A stretch of 15,321 nucleotides of DNA from positions 1 to 15,321 of the forward strand of contig CAAEOU010000159.1 in NCBI GenBank assembly GCA_900757695.1, written 5' to 3'. The translations under genes and the position numbers were made by a program. Numbering within the stretch: position 1 is the stretch's first letter; every line of letters begins with the position of its first letter. The stretch is from an uncultured Oscillospiraceae bacterium. Lineage in GTDB: Bacteria; Bacillota_A; Clostridia; Oscillospirales; Oscillospiraceae. The notes below the pieces were generated by a model. It made no database searches, had not been told where the DNA came from, and saw only the letters and a list, made by a program, of their open reading frames with translations. Below are positions 1 to 7,300 of this stretch, one piece after another.

Positions 1-1
1 C

Positions 2-652
2 GTGGCGACCTTCTGCGCCATGACGCTGCTGGTGCTGACGGTGGACACGACCATGATTGTTGCGCTGATTAAGCTGGTGCTGGGCATGCTTCTGGGCGGC
101 GTGCTGATGTTCGTGCTCTACAGCATCCTTTTGTGCATCGGCACAAAGAAAAATCCCTTGAAGTTCTTCAAAAAATGCCTGCCCAACTTTATCCTGTTCA
201 TGACCTTTTGCAGCACCAGCGCAGTTATGCCGCAGACCCTGGACACCTGCACCCACCGGCTGGGCATTTCTCCAAAGATCAGCTCCTTCTCCATGCCCCT
301 TGGCTCTACCATCAATATGGATGGGGCCTGCGTCTATCTGACCCTCAGCACGCTGTTTCTGGCGGCGGTCTACCATGTGCCGGTGACGCCGGATATGCTC
401 ATCAAGCTGGCAGTGACCATCGTGATCCTGTCCATGGGTGCGCCGCCCATTGCCGGCGCGGGCTTTATCTGCCTGTCCATTCTGGTGCTCCAGATCGGCG
501 TTCCCATTGAGGGCCTGGGGGTGCTCATGGGCATCGACCAGATCATGAGCATGGTGCGTACCCTCATCAACGGCACCGGCGACTTTGTGGGCACTGCCGT
601 GGTGGCGGCCAGCGAGAAGCTCATGGACGATGCGGTATTTGATCAAGCATAA
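2..652 (+). CDS. DAACS-family dicarboxylate/amino acid:cation symporter (3' part)
   Basis: C-terminal 216 residues of a sodium- or proton-coupled secondary transporter of the glutamate/dicarboxylate (GltPh/DctA) family; the true start lies left of the window. Visible family landmarks are the hairpin-1 serine motif (SSAVMPQTL), the unwound TM7 motif TINMDG, the hairpin-2 stretch APPIAGAGF, and the TM8 motif ending RTLINGTGDFVGTA. Aligned by eye to GltPh, the TM8 residues Asp390, Arg397, Thr398, Asn401 and Asp405 are kept, but the position of Asp394, which holds the amino group of aspartate, is Ser (GIDQIMSMVRT), as in DctA. This points to a dicarboxylate or other acidic substrate without an alpha-amino group rather than aspartate/glutamate; that is inference. 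A terminator follows, so the gene ends its own transcript. Family assignment is firm, substrate is open. Confidence 0.9.
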   Translation: MATFCAMTLLVLTVDTTMIVALIKLVLGMLLGGVLMFVLYSILLCIGTKKNPLKFFKKCLPNFILFMTFCSTSAVMPQTLDTCTHRLGISPKISSFSMPLGSTINMDGACVYLTLSTLFLAAVYHVPVTPDMLIKLAVTIVILSMGAPPIAGAGFICLSILVLQIGVPIEGLGVLMGIDQIMSMVRTLINGTGDFVGTAVVAASEKLMDDAVFDQA

Positions 653-692
653 TGGCATATTGAATATTTTGTATAAAGATGCATCATCTATG

Positions 693-734
693 ATATCCCG
701 CAGACCATTTGGCTGCGGGATATGGTGCTTTTTC
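693..734 (+). terminator. Intrinsic terminator of the symporter gene
   Basis: A perfect 11-bp stem, ATATCCCGCAG (693-703) with CTGCGGGATAT (713-723), closes a 9-nt loop and is followed by GGTGCTTTTTCC, giving a U-tract. It sits 40 bases after the symporter stop codon. Confidence 0.85.
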
Positions 735-804
735 CTGAAAAATGCAGAAAAACCTCCAAAAGTAGTAAAAATAAAAAGTTTTTTAAGTAAAATGTTGAAT
801 CCAC

Positions 805-833
805 TTGAAACGGCACGGCTGCCGTGCTAAAAT
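805..833 (+). promoter_or_regulatory. Promoter of the EAL gene with palindromic spacer
   Basis: TTGAAA (805-810) and TAAAAT (828-833) are separated by exactly 17 bases, close to the sigma-A consensus. The spacer holds a perfect inverted repeat GCACGGC-T-GCCGTGC (813-827) that fills the gap up to the -10 element, a natural place for a dimeric repressor or a spacer-distorting activator. The regulator is not identifiable from the window. Confidence 0.55.
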
Positions 834-929
834 TATCAGGGTAAAATTCAGGAACGGAAATAACTGGAAATACATGCGGTCTGACTGGTTTTGCAGCAGA
901 CACGGATGTTATGGTGTGTGCCGGTATGG

Positions 930-943
930 CCGGTGTACACCGG
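930..943. repeat. 14-bp perfect palindrome in the EAL-gene leader
   Basis: CCGGTGTACACCGG reads the same on both strands and lies 18 bases before the chosen ATG, just upstream of the GAGGGA ribosome binding site. It could be a dimeric operator or a small leader hairpin. Confidence 0.5.
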
Positions 944-961
944 AATAAGCGAGGGAACGGT

Positions 962-3367
962 ATGAGAAAAAACGCATCGGGTGTATATGTGATCGACGGG
1001 GATTTTACGGTACTGAGTTTTAATCCCGCCACGGGGCAGCTGTACCCCAAGCTGCGGGTGGGGGAGAAGTGCTACCGGTGTCTGGCGGGGCGGGATGCGC
1101 CCTGCCCGGTATGCCCCGTGACCAGCGGCCAGGAGGTTCAGAGTCCTGTGGGCGGTTCGCTGGAAACTGTGGAGGCCGTGGAGCTTCAGCTGCCGGATGG
1201 CTCCGTGGGTCACGCCATTGCCTTCCACAGTGAGGAACGGGGGCAGGAGGCTCTGAGCCGGCTGCTGTCCAGTGAGGAGGGCGAGCGGCTGCTGGGGGTC
1301 ATCAACGTTCTGGGCAGAGACTTTGTCAATATCTATTCGGTGGATATCCGCACGCAGAAGATCGAAATTTATCGCTACCGGAACGCCGAGGTCGGGGTTC
1401 GGGAGGCCCAGCAGACGGATGCTCCCTATGATACGGCACGGAAAAACTACATTGAACGGAATGTCCTTCCAGAGGATCAGACGAAGCTCATGGATGCCAT
1501 GGAGCTGAGCTATGTGACGAAGCGGCTGCGAAAGGTGCCGCAGTTTATTGTCCACTACCGGGTCATGCGAAAGGGGCAGGTACAGTATTTTTATATGAAA
1601 TGCGCCCGGGTGGGCGATGCGGAGAGGTTCCACACCGTGGTCATGGCCTTTGCCAGGGAGGACATGGAGACCGGCTATGAACGGCTGGGCACCCTGACGG
1701 TCCCCAACGGCGCGGCAAAGCGGAAGGTGCTGGTGGTGCAGTCCAATGGGCCGGCGCGGCTCAATCTGGTCAATATGCTGGCGGAGAGCTATGAGGTTCT
1801 GTCGGCGGAAAGCGCCGAGGAGGGATTGCGGCTGCTGTCCCAGCAGTATCGGGAGCTTTCGGCGGTGATGCTGGACTTCCATGTGCCGGACTGCGGGGGT
1901 CTTGCCTTTCTGGAGCGGATCCAGGAGGATGTGATGCTGTCCTCAGTGCCGGTGCTGGTGATGACCGCCGGGCGGCAGCTGGAGAACGAGGTGAAATCTC
2001 TGGAGCTGGGCGCGGTGGACTTTATCGCCCGGCCATTCAGCAGGAATATTGTGCTGGCCCGGCTCAGCAGCATCATCAAGATCCGGGAGTCAGCGGCGGC
2101 GCTCTCCGCCATTGAGTATGACGAGCTGACAGGACTCTATACCCGGCAGGCCTTTTTCCACCATGCCCAGACCTTTATGCGGTTCCATCCCCATGAGAGC
2201 TTTCACATCGCGGTGGCAGATGTCAAGGACTTTAAGATGATCAACAGCATCTACGGAGAAAAGACCGGTGACCAGGTGCTCAAATACCTGGGGAAGACCT
2301 ACGGGGACTTTATGGAAGGGGGACTCCTTTCCCGCTACAGCAGCAATCAGTTTGTGGGCATTCTTCGGGATCAGGGCGAGATCCGCAGGGAGCAGGCCGA
2401 GGAATGGGCAAAGAGAGTTGCCGATGGAGCGCCGGTGTCCAATCTCAGCGTGAAATATGGTATTTATCAGAATGTAGACCGGAGCCAGCCCCTGACCATT
2501 ATCTGTGACCGTGCCTTTATTGCCATGAAGAGCATCCAGAACGAATATGGACAGAGCATAGCTTTTTATGACGGAGAAATGAGCCGGAAGCATATCCGCC
2601 AGCGGACGCTGGAGGCAGGCTTCGAGGAAGCGCTGGAGCAGCGGGAGTTTGTGATCTATTATCAGCCCCAGTATAATACGCAGACAGAGCACATCGCGGG
2701 AGCCGAGGCGCTGGTACGCTGGAAAAAGCCCGACGGCACGCTGATTCGGCCCGGGGAGTTTATCCCTCTGTTTGAGCGGAACGGCCAAATCGCAAAGCTG
2801 GACGAATATGTGTTCCGGCAGGTCTGCGCCTTTCAGCGGCAGCGGATGGTGCAGGGGAAAAAGCTGTCCCCTGTTTCCGTCAATCTCTCCCGGGCCAGTC
2901 TCCACCATGAAAAAACCGTGGAGATATTTGCGGGCATCGTAGAGGAATATGGTATTCCATTTTCGGCGGTGCCCATTGAGCTTACGGAATCTGCGGCGCT
3001 GTACAGTGCACAGATCCGTGGACTCACCGAAAAGCTGGTGAAGAGCGGCTTCCAGCTGCATATGGATGATTTCGGCTTCGGCTTTTCCTCCATGACCAGC
3101 CTGAGCATGCTGCCCTTCAGTATGCTGAAGCTGGACAAGAGCCTCGTCGACTATATTGACAGGCCCAAGGGGCAGCAGGTGGTACAGTATACCATTGCAC
3201 TGGCCCACGGCCTTGGCATGAAGGCACTGGCAGAGGGCGTGGAGCGGAAGGAACAAGTAGATATGCTCCGAAAGATGGGCTGCGACGGCATTCAGGGCTT
3301 TTATTACTCCAAGCCCCAGCCCGGGGATTCGTTCCAGCATCTGCTGGAGGAGGATATGCCTGTATAA
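962..3367 (+). CDS. PAS-like/receiver/GGDEF/EAL protein, probable c-di-GMP phosphodiesterase
   Basis: A predicted cytosolic 801-residue signalling protein that probably hydrolyses cyclic di-GMP. ATG at 962 is chosen because GAGGGA (951-956) precedes it at 5 bases; an in-frame ATG at 911 lacks one. Domains: an N-terminal PAS-like segment with four cysteines (C37, C40, C48, C51) that could sense redox or metal; a middle PAS-like region (about 105-240); a receiver (about 255-375) keeping phospho-acceptor D305 but with Gln-Ser at the usual acidic pair and Arg (R357) for the conserved Lys; a GGDEF domain (about 386-540) whose motif reads SSNQF (460-464), so cyclase activity should be absent; and an EAL domain (about 555-795) with the expected metal and catalytic residues in place: E582 of the EAL motif, N641, E673, D702/D703, K723, E758, Q778. 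The gene is monocistronic, with its own promoter and terminator. Its input signal and output are unknown. Confidence 0.92.
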   Translation: MRKNASGVYVIDGDFTVLSFNPATGQLYPKLRVGEKCYRCLAGRDAPCPVCPVTSGQEVQSPVGGSLETVEAVELQLPDGSVGHAIAFHSEERGQEALSRLLSSEEGERLLGVINVLGRDFVNIYSVDIRTQKIEIYRYRNAEVGVREAQQTDAPYDTARKNYIERNVLPEDQTKLMDAMELSYVTKRLRKVPQFIVHYRVMRKGQVQYFYMKCARVGDAERFHTVVMAFAREDMETGYERLGTLTVPNGAAKRKVLVVQSNGPARLNLVNMLAESYEVLSAESAEEGLRLLSQQYRELSAVMLDFHVPDCGGLAFLERIQEDVMLSSVPVLVMTAGRQLENEVKSLELGAVDFIARPFSRNIVLARLSSIIKIRESAAALSAIEYDELTGLYTRQAFFHHAQTFMRFHPHESFHIAVADVKDFKMINSIYGEKTGDQVLKYLGKTYGDFMEGGLLSRYSSNQFVGILRDQGEIRREQAEEWAKRVADGAPVSNLSVKYGIYQNVDRSQPLTIICDRAFIAMKSIQNEYGQSIAFYDGEMSRKHIRQRTLEAGFEEALEQREFVIYYQPQYNTQTEHIAGAEALVRWKKPDGTLIRPGEFIPLFERNGQIAKLDEYVFRQVCAFQRQRMVQGKKLSPVSVNLSRASLHHEKTVEIFAGIVEEYGIPFSAVPIELTESAALYSAQIRGLTEKLVKSGFQLHMDDFGFGFSSMTSLSMLPFSMLKLDKSLVDYIDRPKGQQVVQYTIALAHGLGMKALAEGVERKEQVDMLRKMGCDGIQGFYYSKPQPGDSFQHLLEEDMPV

Positions 3368-3378
3368 CACAATCAAGG

Positions 3379-3418
3379 ACAGCCGCCGGCAGATGAGTGC
3401 CGGCGGCTGTGTTTTTTG
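3379..3418 (+). terminator. Strong intrinsic terminator after the EAL gene
   Basis: A 13-bp perfect stem, ACAGCCGCCGGCA (3379-3391) with TGCCGGCGGCTGT (3398-3410), has a 6-base loop and is followed by GTTTTTTG. It lies between the convergent EAL and SDR genes; on the minus strand there is no U-tract, so it mainly serves the plus strand. Confidence 0.9.
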
Positions 3419-3432
3419 TTCTTTTCCTATGC

Positions 3433-4197
3433 TCAGATCGTCATGCCGTGGTCTACGGTGAGCACCTGTCCGGTGATCCCGGCGGCCTCATCAGAGGCGA
3501 GAAAGCAGATGGCATTGGCCTGATCCTGCACGGTGCACTGGGGCACATCGTCCAGGGCCATATGGCTGTTGCACTGGGCGGCAAAATCCGCATCAAAGGT
3601 GGCAATCTGGTCCGGGGTGTTCAGTGCGGTGGGGGTGGGGCCCGGGCAGACCACATTGACCCGGATGTTGCCCGGAGCAAATTCCAGCGCTACATTCTTG
3701 CTCATGCCGATGACGGCGGTTTTTGCGGTGGTATAGGCAAGGCCCGAGTTGGAGCGGACTGCGCCGATGGAGGAGATATTGACGATGGCGCCCTTTCCGG
3801 CGTCCTTCATGTGGGGCAGTACGGCCTGCATCATATAGAAGACGGAGTTCTGGTTGATCTCCAGCACATGACGGTACCAGTCGGTTTCCAGCCGGTCAAT
3901 GGGCCGGTGCTTGTCTGCGATCCCGGCGTTGTTCACCAGAATGTCAATGGCACCAAAATGGGAGGCGGCGGTCTCCGCAAGGCGGCAGCAGTCCTCCTGA
4001 CGGCTCACATCGGCGCACACCGGCAGCACCTCTACACCCTCGGCGGCGCAGGCTTCGGCGGCGGCCTTCAGCTTTTCGGTATTCCGGGCCGCAAGCACCA
4101 GATTGCAGCCCTCCTTGGCCAGCGTCTTTGCGGTGCAGGCTCCAATGCCGGAGCTGGCTCCGGTAATAATGGCGGTTTTACCCTGAAAACGATTCAT
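3433..4197 (-). CDS. Classical SDR-family NAD(P)-dependent oxidoreductase
   Basis: A 254-residue soluble alcohol/ketone oxidoreductase of normal length for classical short-chain dehydrogenases (FabG-like). The cofactor motif TGASSGIG is at 12-19, NNAG at 89-92, and the catalytic set N115, S142, Y155, K159 is complete (Y-TTA-K). Arg after the second strand (LAARN, about 36-39) favours NADP(H) over NAD(H), an inference. The start ATG at 4197 is preceded on the minus strand by a GGAAAGGA-type ribosome binding site. It is transcribed divergently from an adjacent LysR gene, which probably controls it. Substrate cannot be read from the sequence. Known phloroglucinol reductases are SDRs, so a link to the aromatic pathway 6 kb to the right is possible, but a generic hydroxy-acid or sugar-derivative dehydrogenase is equally likely. 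Confidence 0.9.
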   Translation of the reverse strand: MNRFQGKTAIITGASSGIGACTAKTLAKEGCNLVLAARNTEKLKAAAEACAAEGVEVLPVCADVSRQEDCCRLAETAASHFGAIDILVNNAGIADKHRPIDRLETDWYRHVLEINQNSVFYMMQAVLPHMKDAGKGAIVNISSIGAVRSNSGLAYTTAKTAVIGMSKNVALEFAPGNIRVNVVCPGPTPTALNTPDQIATFDADFAAQCNSHMALDDVPQCTVQDQANAICFLASDEAAGITGQVLTVDHGMTI

Positions 4198-4238
4198 CGC
4201 TCAGCTTCATCCTTTCCTGTATGGAATGTCTGAACCTA

Positions 4239-4267
4239 GGATAACACAGGTTTTTCTTGCTGACCAA
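4239..4267 (-). promoter_or_regulatory. Possible promoter of the SDR gene
   Basis: Read on the minus strand, TTGGTC (4267-4262) and TTATCC (4244-4239) are 17 bases apart, placing transcription start near 4232. Both hexamers are weak, as expected for an activator-dependent promoter. Confidence 0.35.
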
Positions 4268-4285
4268 TATCCAGATCTTGAATTT

Positions 4286-4318
4286 ATGATAGCCAAATGG
4301 CTATAAATATGCTATCAT
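4286..4318. promoter_or_regulatory. Overlapping inverted repeats, candidate LysR binding site
   Basis: Two symmetrical elements overlap here: ATAGCC-AAAT-GGCTAT (4289-4304) and ATGATAGC (4286-4293) with GCTATCAT (4311-4318). The first is of the interrupted ATAx/xTAT type typical of LysR regulators and is centred about 65 bases upstream of the predicted SDR transcription start, the usual place of a LysR recognition site. It also covers the predicted -10 of the LysR gene (TTGAAT 4278-4283, 18 bases, TATAAA 4302-4307), which would explain autorepression. Confidence 0.55.
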
Positions 4319-4349
4319 GGAAAAAACGGCGGAAGGGAGCGAAAGCGGC

Positions 4350-5243
4350 ATGACATCCCTGCAAATCACCTACTTTTTGAAGGTGGCAGACTGTATGAGC
4401 TTTTCCGGGGCCGCAGAGGAGCTGTTCGTTTCACAGCCCTCGGTGAGCCGTCAGGTGCAGCTGCTGGAAGCGGAGCTGGGGCACCGGCTCTTTGATCGGA
4501 GCAGCAAGCGGAAGCTGCGGCTGACCCCGGCGGGGGCCGTGTTCCGGGATTTCTTTCAGCGATCCGTCCGGGGCATGGAATCCGCCAAGATCACGGCGGG
4601 CGCATTGGAGACCGGACAGCTGCGGATCCGGGTGGGCATCGGGCTGGGCTGGGATTTTACCGACCAGCTGTTGGAATTTCGAAAGCAGGCGCTGGCCCTC
4701 TATCCCACGGCGGAATTGTACTTTGAAAGCGACAGCTTCCGCAATCTGCAAAGTCAGGTGCGCAACGGGGCGCTGGACGTGATCCTGTGTACGGAGAGCA
4801 GCGTCCAGCTCTATGACGATCTGGAGATTCAGCTGGTGAACCGGATCCGGGGAAGGGCCTTTGTGCGGAAGGGGCTTCTGACCCCGGAGGGAACGCCCTT
4901 GCAGATCCGGGACTTTGACGGGCAGAACCTCTTGATGCTGCCGGAGGAGGAGGAGACCCCCGTGACCCTTCAGATGGTGATGCTGCAATTTCTGGACGGC
5001 GGCGCCAAGCCAAGGCCCGTGACCCTGCCCAACCGGGATTCCATCTATCAGGCGGTGCTCCGGGGCGAGGGCTTTGCGGTGTTTGACGAGCACATGAGCA
5101 TTGCGGTGGATCCACGCATCGACTCCATGCCTCTGGCGGGGAAGATCACCCTGAGCATGGTGCGGGCCAGAAAGAACGAAAATCCCCTGATCCGGCTGCT
5201 GGGGCAGGTCATGAGCCAGCCCATGGAGGCGGAAGCCACATAA
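4350..5243 (+). CDS. LysR-family transcriptional regulator
   Basis: A 297-residue regulator of typical LysR length. Residues 1-60 form the winged helix-turn-helix, with the characteristic run SFSGAAEELFVSQPSVSRQ followed by a linker helix; from about residue 90 on is the two-lobed effector-binding domain (it starts LRIRVGIGLGW). ATG at 4350 is preferred, with GGAAGGGA 11 bases upstream; the in-frame ATG at 4317 lies inside the inverted repeat and promoter and has no ribosome binding site. It is divergent from the SDR gene with a symmetrical site between them, the standard LysR arrangement, so the SDR gene is the likely target. The effector is unknown. Confidence 0.92.
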   Translation: MTSLQITYFLKVADCMSFSGAAEELFVSQPSVSRQVQLLEAELGHRLFDRSSKRKLRLTPAGAVFRDFFQRSVRGMESAKITAGALETGQLRIRVGIGLGWDFTDQLLEFRKQALALYPTAELYFESDSFRNLQSQVRNGALDVILCTESSVQLYDDLEIQLVNRIRGRAFVRKGLLTPEGTPLQIRDFDGQNLLMLPEEEETPVTLQMVMLQFLDGGAKPRPVTLPNRDSIYQAVLRGEGFAVFDEHMSIAVDPRIDSMPLAGKITLSMVRARKNENPLIRLLGQVMSQPMEAEAT

Positions 5244-5255
5244 TATATAATAGAG

Positions 5256-5295
5256 ACGACCCTGCTGCGGATGGCATGTTCCACAGCAGGGTCGT
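5256..5295. terminator. Shared hairpin between convergent LysR and GrpE genes
   Basis: A 12-bp perfect stem, ACGACCCTGCTG (5256-5267) with CAGCAGGGTCGT (5284-5295), has a 16-base loop. It sits 12 bases after the LysR stop and 10 bases past the GrpE stop. Downstream on the minus strand is a T-rich run (CTCTATTATATATTAT); the plus side lacks a clear U-tract, so it is a better terminator for the chaperone operon. Confidence 0.65.
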
Positions 5296-5305
5296 ATTGT
5301 GAGAT

Positions 5306-5746
5306 TCAGTTGGCCACGGCCACCAGCGTGTGCCGGAGCACAACGCCCTCCCGGACGAAGCCGGTGCGGATCACCCGCACCACCATGCCCTCTCCATACT
5401 GGGGATCCTCAATGTGCTCCACGGCCTCGTGGAGCCGGGGATCAAAGGGCTGGCCTTCGGCGGGGATTTCCGCCACACCCAAGTCGGCAAGGGACTTCAG
5501 AAGGCTCTGGAGGGTCAGCTCGATGCCAGTGCGGAAGTCCTTGTCCTGACAGGGCTGCTCCAGCGCCAGCTTTAAGTTGTCATAGACGGGAAGCAGCGCC
5601 GCAATGGCATCGCTGCCGCCCTGCCGGTAGGCGTCCTCCCGGACGGAGGCATTCCGCCGCCGGAAGTTCTGATATTCCTGATTCAGTTCGCCCATTTTTG
5701 TTTCCAATGCCGCATGGGCGCTGCGGGATACAAAGGGTAAGCTCAT
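5306..5746 (-). CDS. grpE: Short GrpE-family nucleotide exchange factor
   Basis: A 146-residue GrpE-like co-chaperone that would release ADP from an Hsp70. It has a coiled-coil N-terminal helix with a QxFRRR element and the characteristic GrpE core, LLPVYDNLKLALEQP followed by FRTGIELTLQSLLKSL, then the C-terminal beta domain (FDPRLHEAVEHIEDP, VVRVIRTGFVREGVVLRHT). It is shorter than usual (about 180-200), lacking most of the N-terminal tail. ATG at 5746 is favoured, with GAGGTG 6 bases before it; a GTG at 5755 would overlap the ribosome binding site. It is the last gene of the minus-strand operon, directly after the J-domain gene. It could be a paralogue rather than the housekeeping GrpE, because no dnaK or hrcA is adjacent. 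Confidence 0.85.
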   Translation of the reverse strand: MSLPFVSRSAHAALETKMGELNQEYQNFRRRNASVREDAYRQGGSDAIAALLPVYDNLKLALEQPCQDKDFRTGIELTLQSLLKSLADLGVAEIPAEGQPFDPRLHEAVEHIEDPQYGEGMVVRVIRTGFVREGVVLRHTLVAVAN

Positions 5747-5756
5747 GTTATGCACC

Positions 5757-6440
5757 TCAACAGCAGAAGTAGAAGCCCCGGCCGCCGCAGCAGGCGTTCA
5801 GCAGGCACCAGGACAGGCAGATGGGGTTGCAGAAGCTGCTCTGGAACCCGGTGGAAAAGCCGTGGCTGGCCCCGGCATTCTGGTACATGCGTCCGCCGGA
5901 CTGGATCAGCTGATAGAACTGCTGATATTCGCTGTTGCCCGGGGACAGGCTCATGGCCTTGCGGATGTGCTCCATGGCCGCCACCCGGTTGCCCTGCCCA
6001 TAGTTGGCCTGAGCGCTGAAATAGTACCAGCGGTGATCCCGATCCCCCTCAGGGATGGTGGAGAGCACATGGAGCGCCTCGGTATAGGCGCCGGCCTGAA
6101 TATAGTGGAGGGCCGCCTGCATGTCCGTGGAGTCTCTGGTCTCGTACTGAGTGTGATACTGCTGCCGCTGCTGATAGCCCCCAAAGGGGTCATAGCCGTA
6201 GCCGAAGGGATCATAGCCCCCCTGACTGTAGCCCCCGTAGCCTCCGGAGGACTGCTGCTGGGCTTGAGGATTCTTGATCTGATCGTAGGCGGCGTTGAGC
6301 TCGTTCATCTTCCGCTCGCACTCTTTATCCCCCGGATGGAGATCCGGGTGATATTTTTTTGCCAGCTTGCGGTAGGCGGCCTTGATCTCGTCCTCACTGG
6401 CGGTTCTGGGAACTCCAAGCACCTCATAGGGGTCTCTCAT
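5757..6440 (-). CDS. J-domain protein with Gly/Tyr-rich linker, TPR-like region and Cys-rich tail
   Basis: A 227-residue Hsp40-type co-chaperone. Residues 1-60 are a J domain with the Hsp70-activating HPD tripeptide (31-33) in YHPDLHPG; residues 65-95 are Gly/Tyr/Phe-rich (repeated [16 protein letters not shown]); residues 105-180 are helical and resemble tetratricopeptide repeats ([17 protein letters not shown]). The end is unusual: seven cysteines in the last 25 or so residues in a hydrophobic Gly/Phe context, which might insert in a membrane, carry lipid or bind metal. It lacks the zinc domain and peptide-binding domain of true DnaJ. Its ATG overlaps the DUF5685 stop (ATGA, 6437-6440), so the two are translationally coupled. 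The likely partner is an Hsp70 encoded elsewhere. Confidence 0.9.
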   Translation of the reverse strand: MRDPYEVLGVPRTASEDEIKAAYRKLAKKYHPDLHPGDKECERKMNELNAAYDQIKNPQAQQQSSGGYGGYSQGGYDPFGYGYDPFGGYQQRQQYHTQYETRDSTDMQAALHYIQAGAYTEALHVLSTIPEGDRDHRWYYFSAQANYGQGNRVAAMEHIRKAMSLSPGNSEYQQFYQLIQSGGRMYQNAGASHGFSTGFQSSFCNPICLSWCLLNACCGGRGFYFCC

Positions 6441-7300
6441 GTCGTTTTGTCTCCTTCATTTTCGTCTCTTTCTGTTCTGCGGTGATGCCGCTGAAAGGCT
6501 CTGGCGTATTTCTGCCAGACTCCGGCGTACAGAATGTTCCGCATCAGCGGCAGATCCTGTTCTAGCGGCAGCTGCTCAAAGGCCCGGGTGGCATCGCCCA
6601 GCAGCATGGTCAGCAGGTCATAGTCCCCTTCCGGGGTGCGCTGGCCCCCCAGCGCCCGGAGCGGGTTGGGGCGGTGGTGCTTTTCATCGCTGTGATAGTC
6701 GAGGCATGCGTCCATAATATAGATAAACTGCCCCAGACCGTTTCCCATGGCCCGGAGCACCGGGGCAAAATGATCGTCTTCCTTCCAGACAAACAGCTCC
6801 CCCATGAGCCTGCCGAAACAGGCGGCGGCGGCATCGGCGGAAACCTCCGGGCCGTCCTCATAGCGGTGGAGCTCCCCAAGATTCTCCCGGATGGCAAGGG
6901 CCTGCCGGGGATACTTCTGCTCCAGCGCACGGAAATCCTTTTGGAGCAGCCCTGCAAAGGCACGGCTGGGGAGGCTCTTATCGTCCTCCCAGTTGTCCAT
7001 ACAGTTCCACCATGCCAGCAGCAGGTTCAGGTCGGCGGCATACTGGGTAAACCGGTTCTGCCACCAGAGGCGCTTTCGGATGGGATGCACCGGACAGCGA
7101 GCGGCGCCGGACTGCTCCTCCGGCTCATAGAGGGAGGACAGCACCAGCACCAGAAACGTCATATCATAGGTCAGGGTCATGCGGCCGGAGAAGCCGTAAT
7201 CGTCACTGAGCTTCCGGCACAGGCCGCAGTAGCAGCCGCTGTAGCGCCGGATCTCCTCCTCCGACAGCAGGGATGCATCGGCGGTAATATATCCAAACAT
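6437..7300 (-). CDS. DUF5685-family protein
   Basis: A 287-residue, largely helical protein of a family common in Clostridia and often found beside J-domain genes; its function is not established. The N-terminus is family-typical (MFGYIT) with a cysteine cluster (C23, C25, C28 in GCYCGLC) and a later CPVHP (69-73), together possibly a metal site. Two acidic motifs stand out: D102-N-W-E-D-D107 and, after a conserved Gln, D197-A-C-L-D201-Y-H-S-D205, the second in the context [13 protein letters not shown], which recalls the second Asp-rich motif of all-alpha isoprenoid synthases. The start overlaps the stop of the upstream gene (TGATG, 7298-7302) and its stop overlaps the J-domain start, so the operon is tightly coupled. 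Confidence 0.75.
   Translation of the reverse strand: MFGYITADASLLSEEEIRRYSGCYCGLCRKLSDDYGFSGRMTLTYDMTFLVLVLSSLYEPEEQSGAARCPVHPIRKRLWWQNRFTQYAADLNLLLAWWNCMDNWEDDKSLPSRAFAGLLQKDFRALEQKYPRQALAIRENLGELHRYEDGPEVSADAAAACFGRLMGELFVWKEDDHFAPVLRAMGNGLGQFIYIMDACLDYHSDEKHHRPNPLRALGGQRTPEGDYDLLTMLLGDATRAFEQLPLEQDLPLMRNILYAGVWQKYARAFQRHHRRTERDENEGDKTT

Larger units (their letters stand above)
653..961. other. Intergenic region between symporter and EAL gene
   Basis: This 309-base gap holds the symporter terminator (693-734), an A/T-rich stretch (735-804), a sigma-A-like promoter (805-833) and an untranslated leader of about 120 bases for the next gene, which contains a 14-bp palindrome (930-943). No small gene with a ribosome binding site is evident. 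Confidence 0.6.

Noticed and set aside
834..961. Cyclic di-GMP riboswitch before the EAL gene
   Set aside because: The conserved GEMM core and its tetraloop receptor are not visible; only the 14-bp palindrome stands out.
848..1882. Antisense open frame over the EAL gene start (and another at 2090-3376)
   Set aside because: They overlap conserved signalling domains on the plus strand, have low-complexity His/Gln/Leu-rich translations and no promoter or ribosome binding site.
4317..4349. Upstream LysR start at 4317
   Set aside because: It lies within the inverted repeat and predicted promoter, has no ribosome binding site, and adds residues ahead of the conserved helix-turn-helix start.
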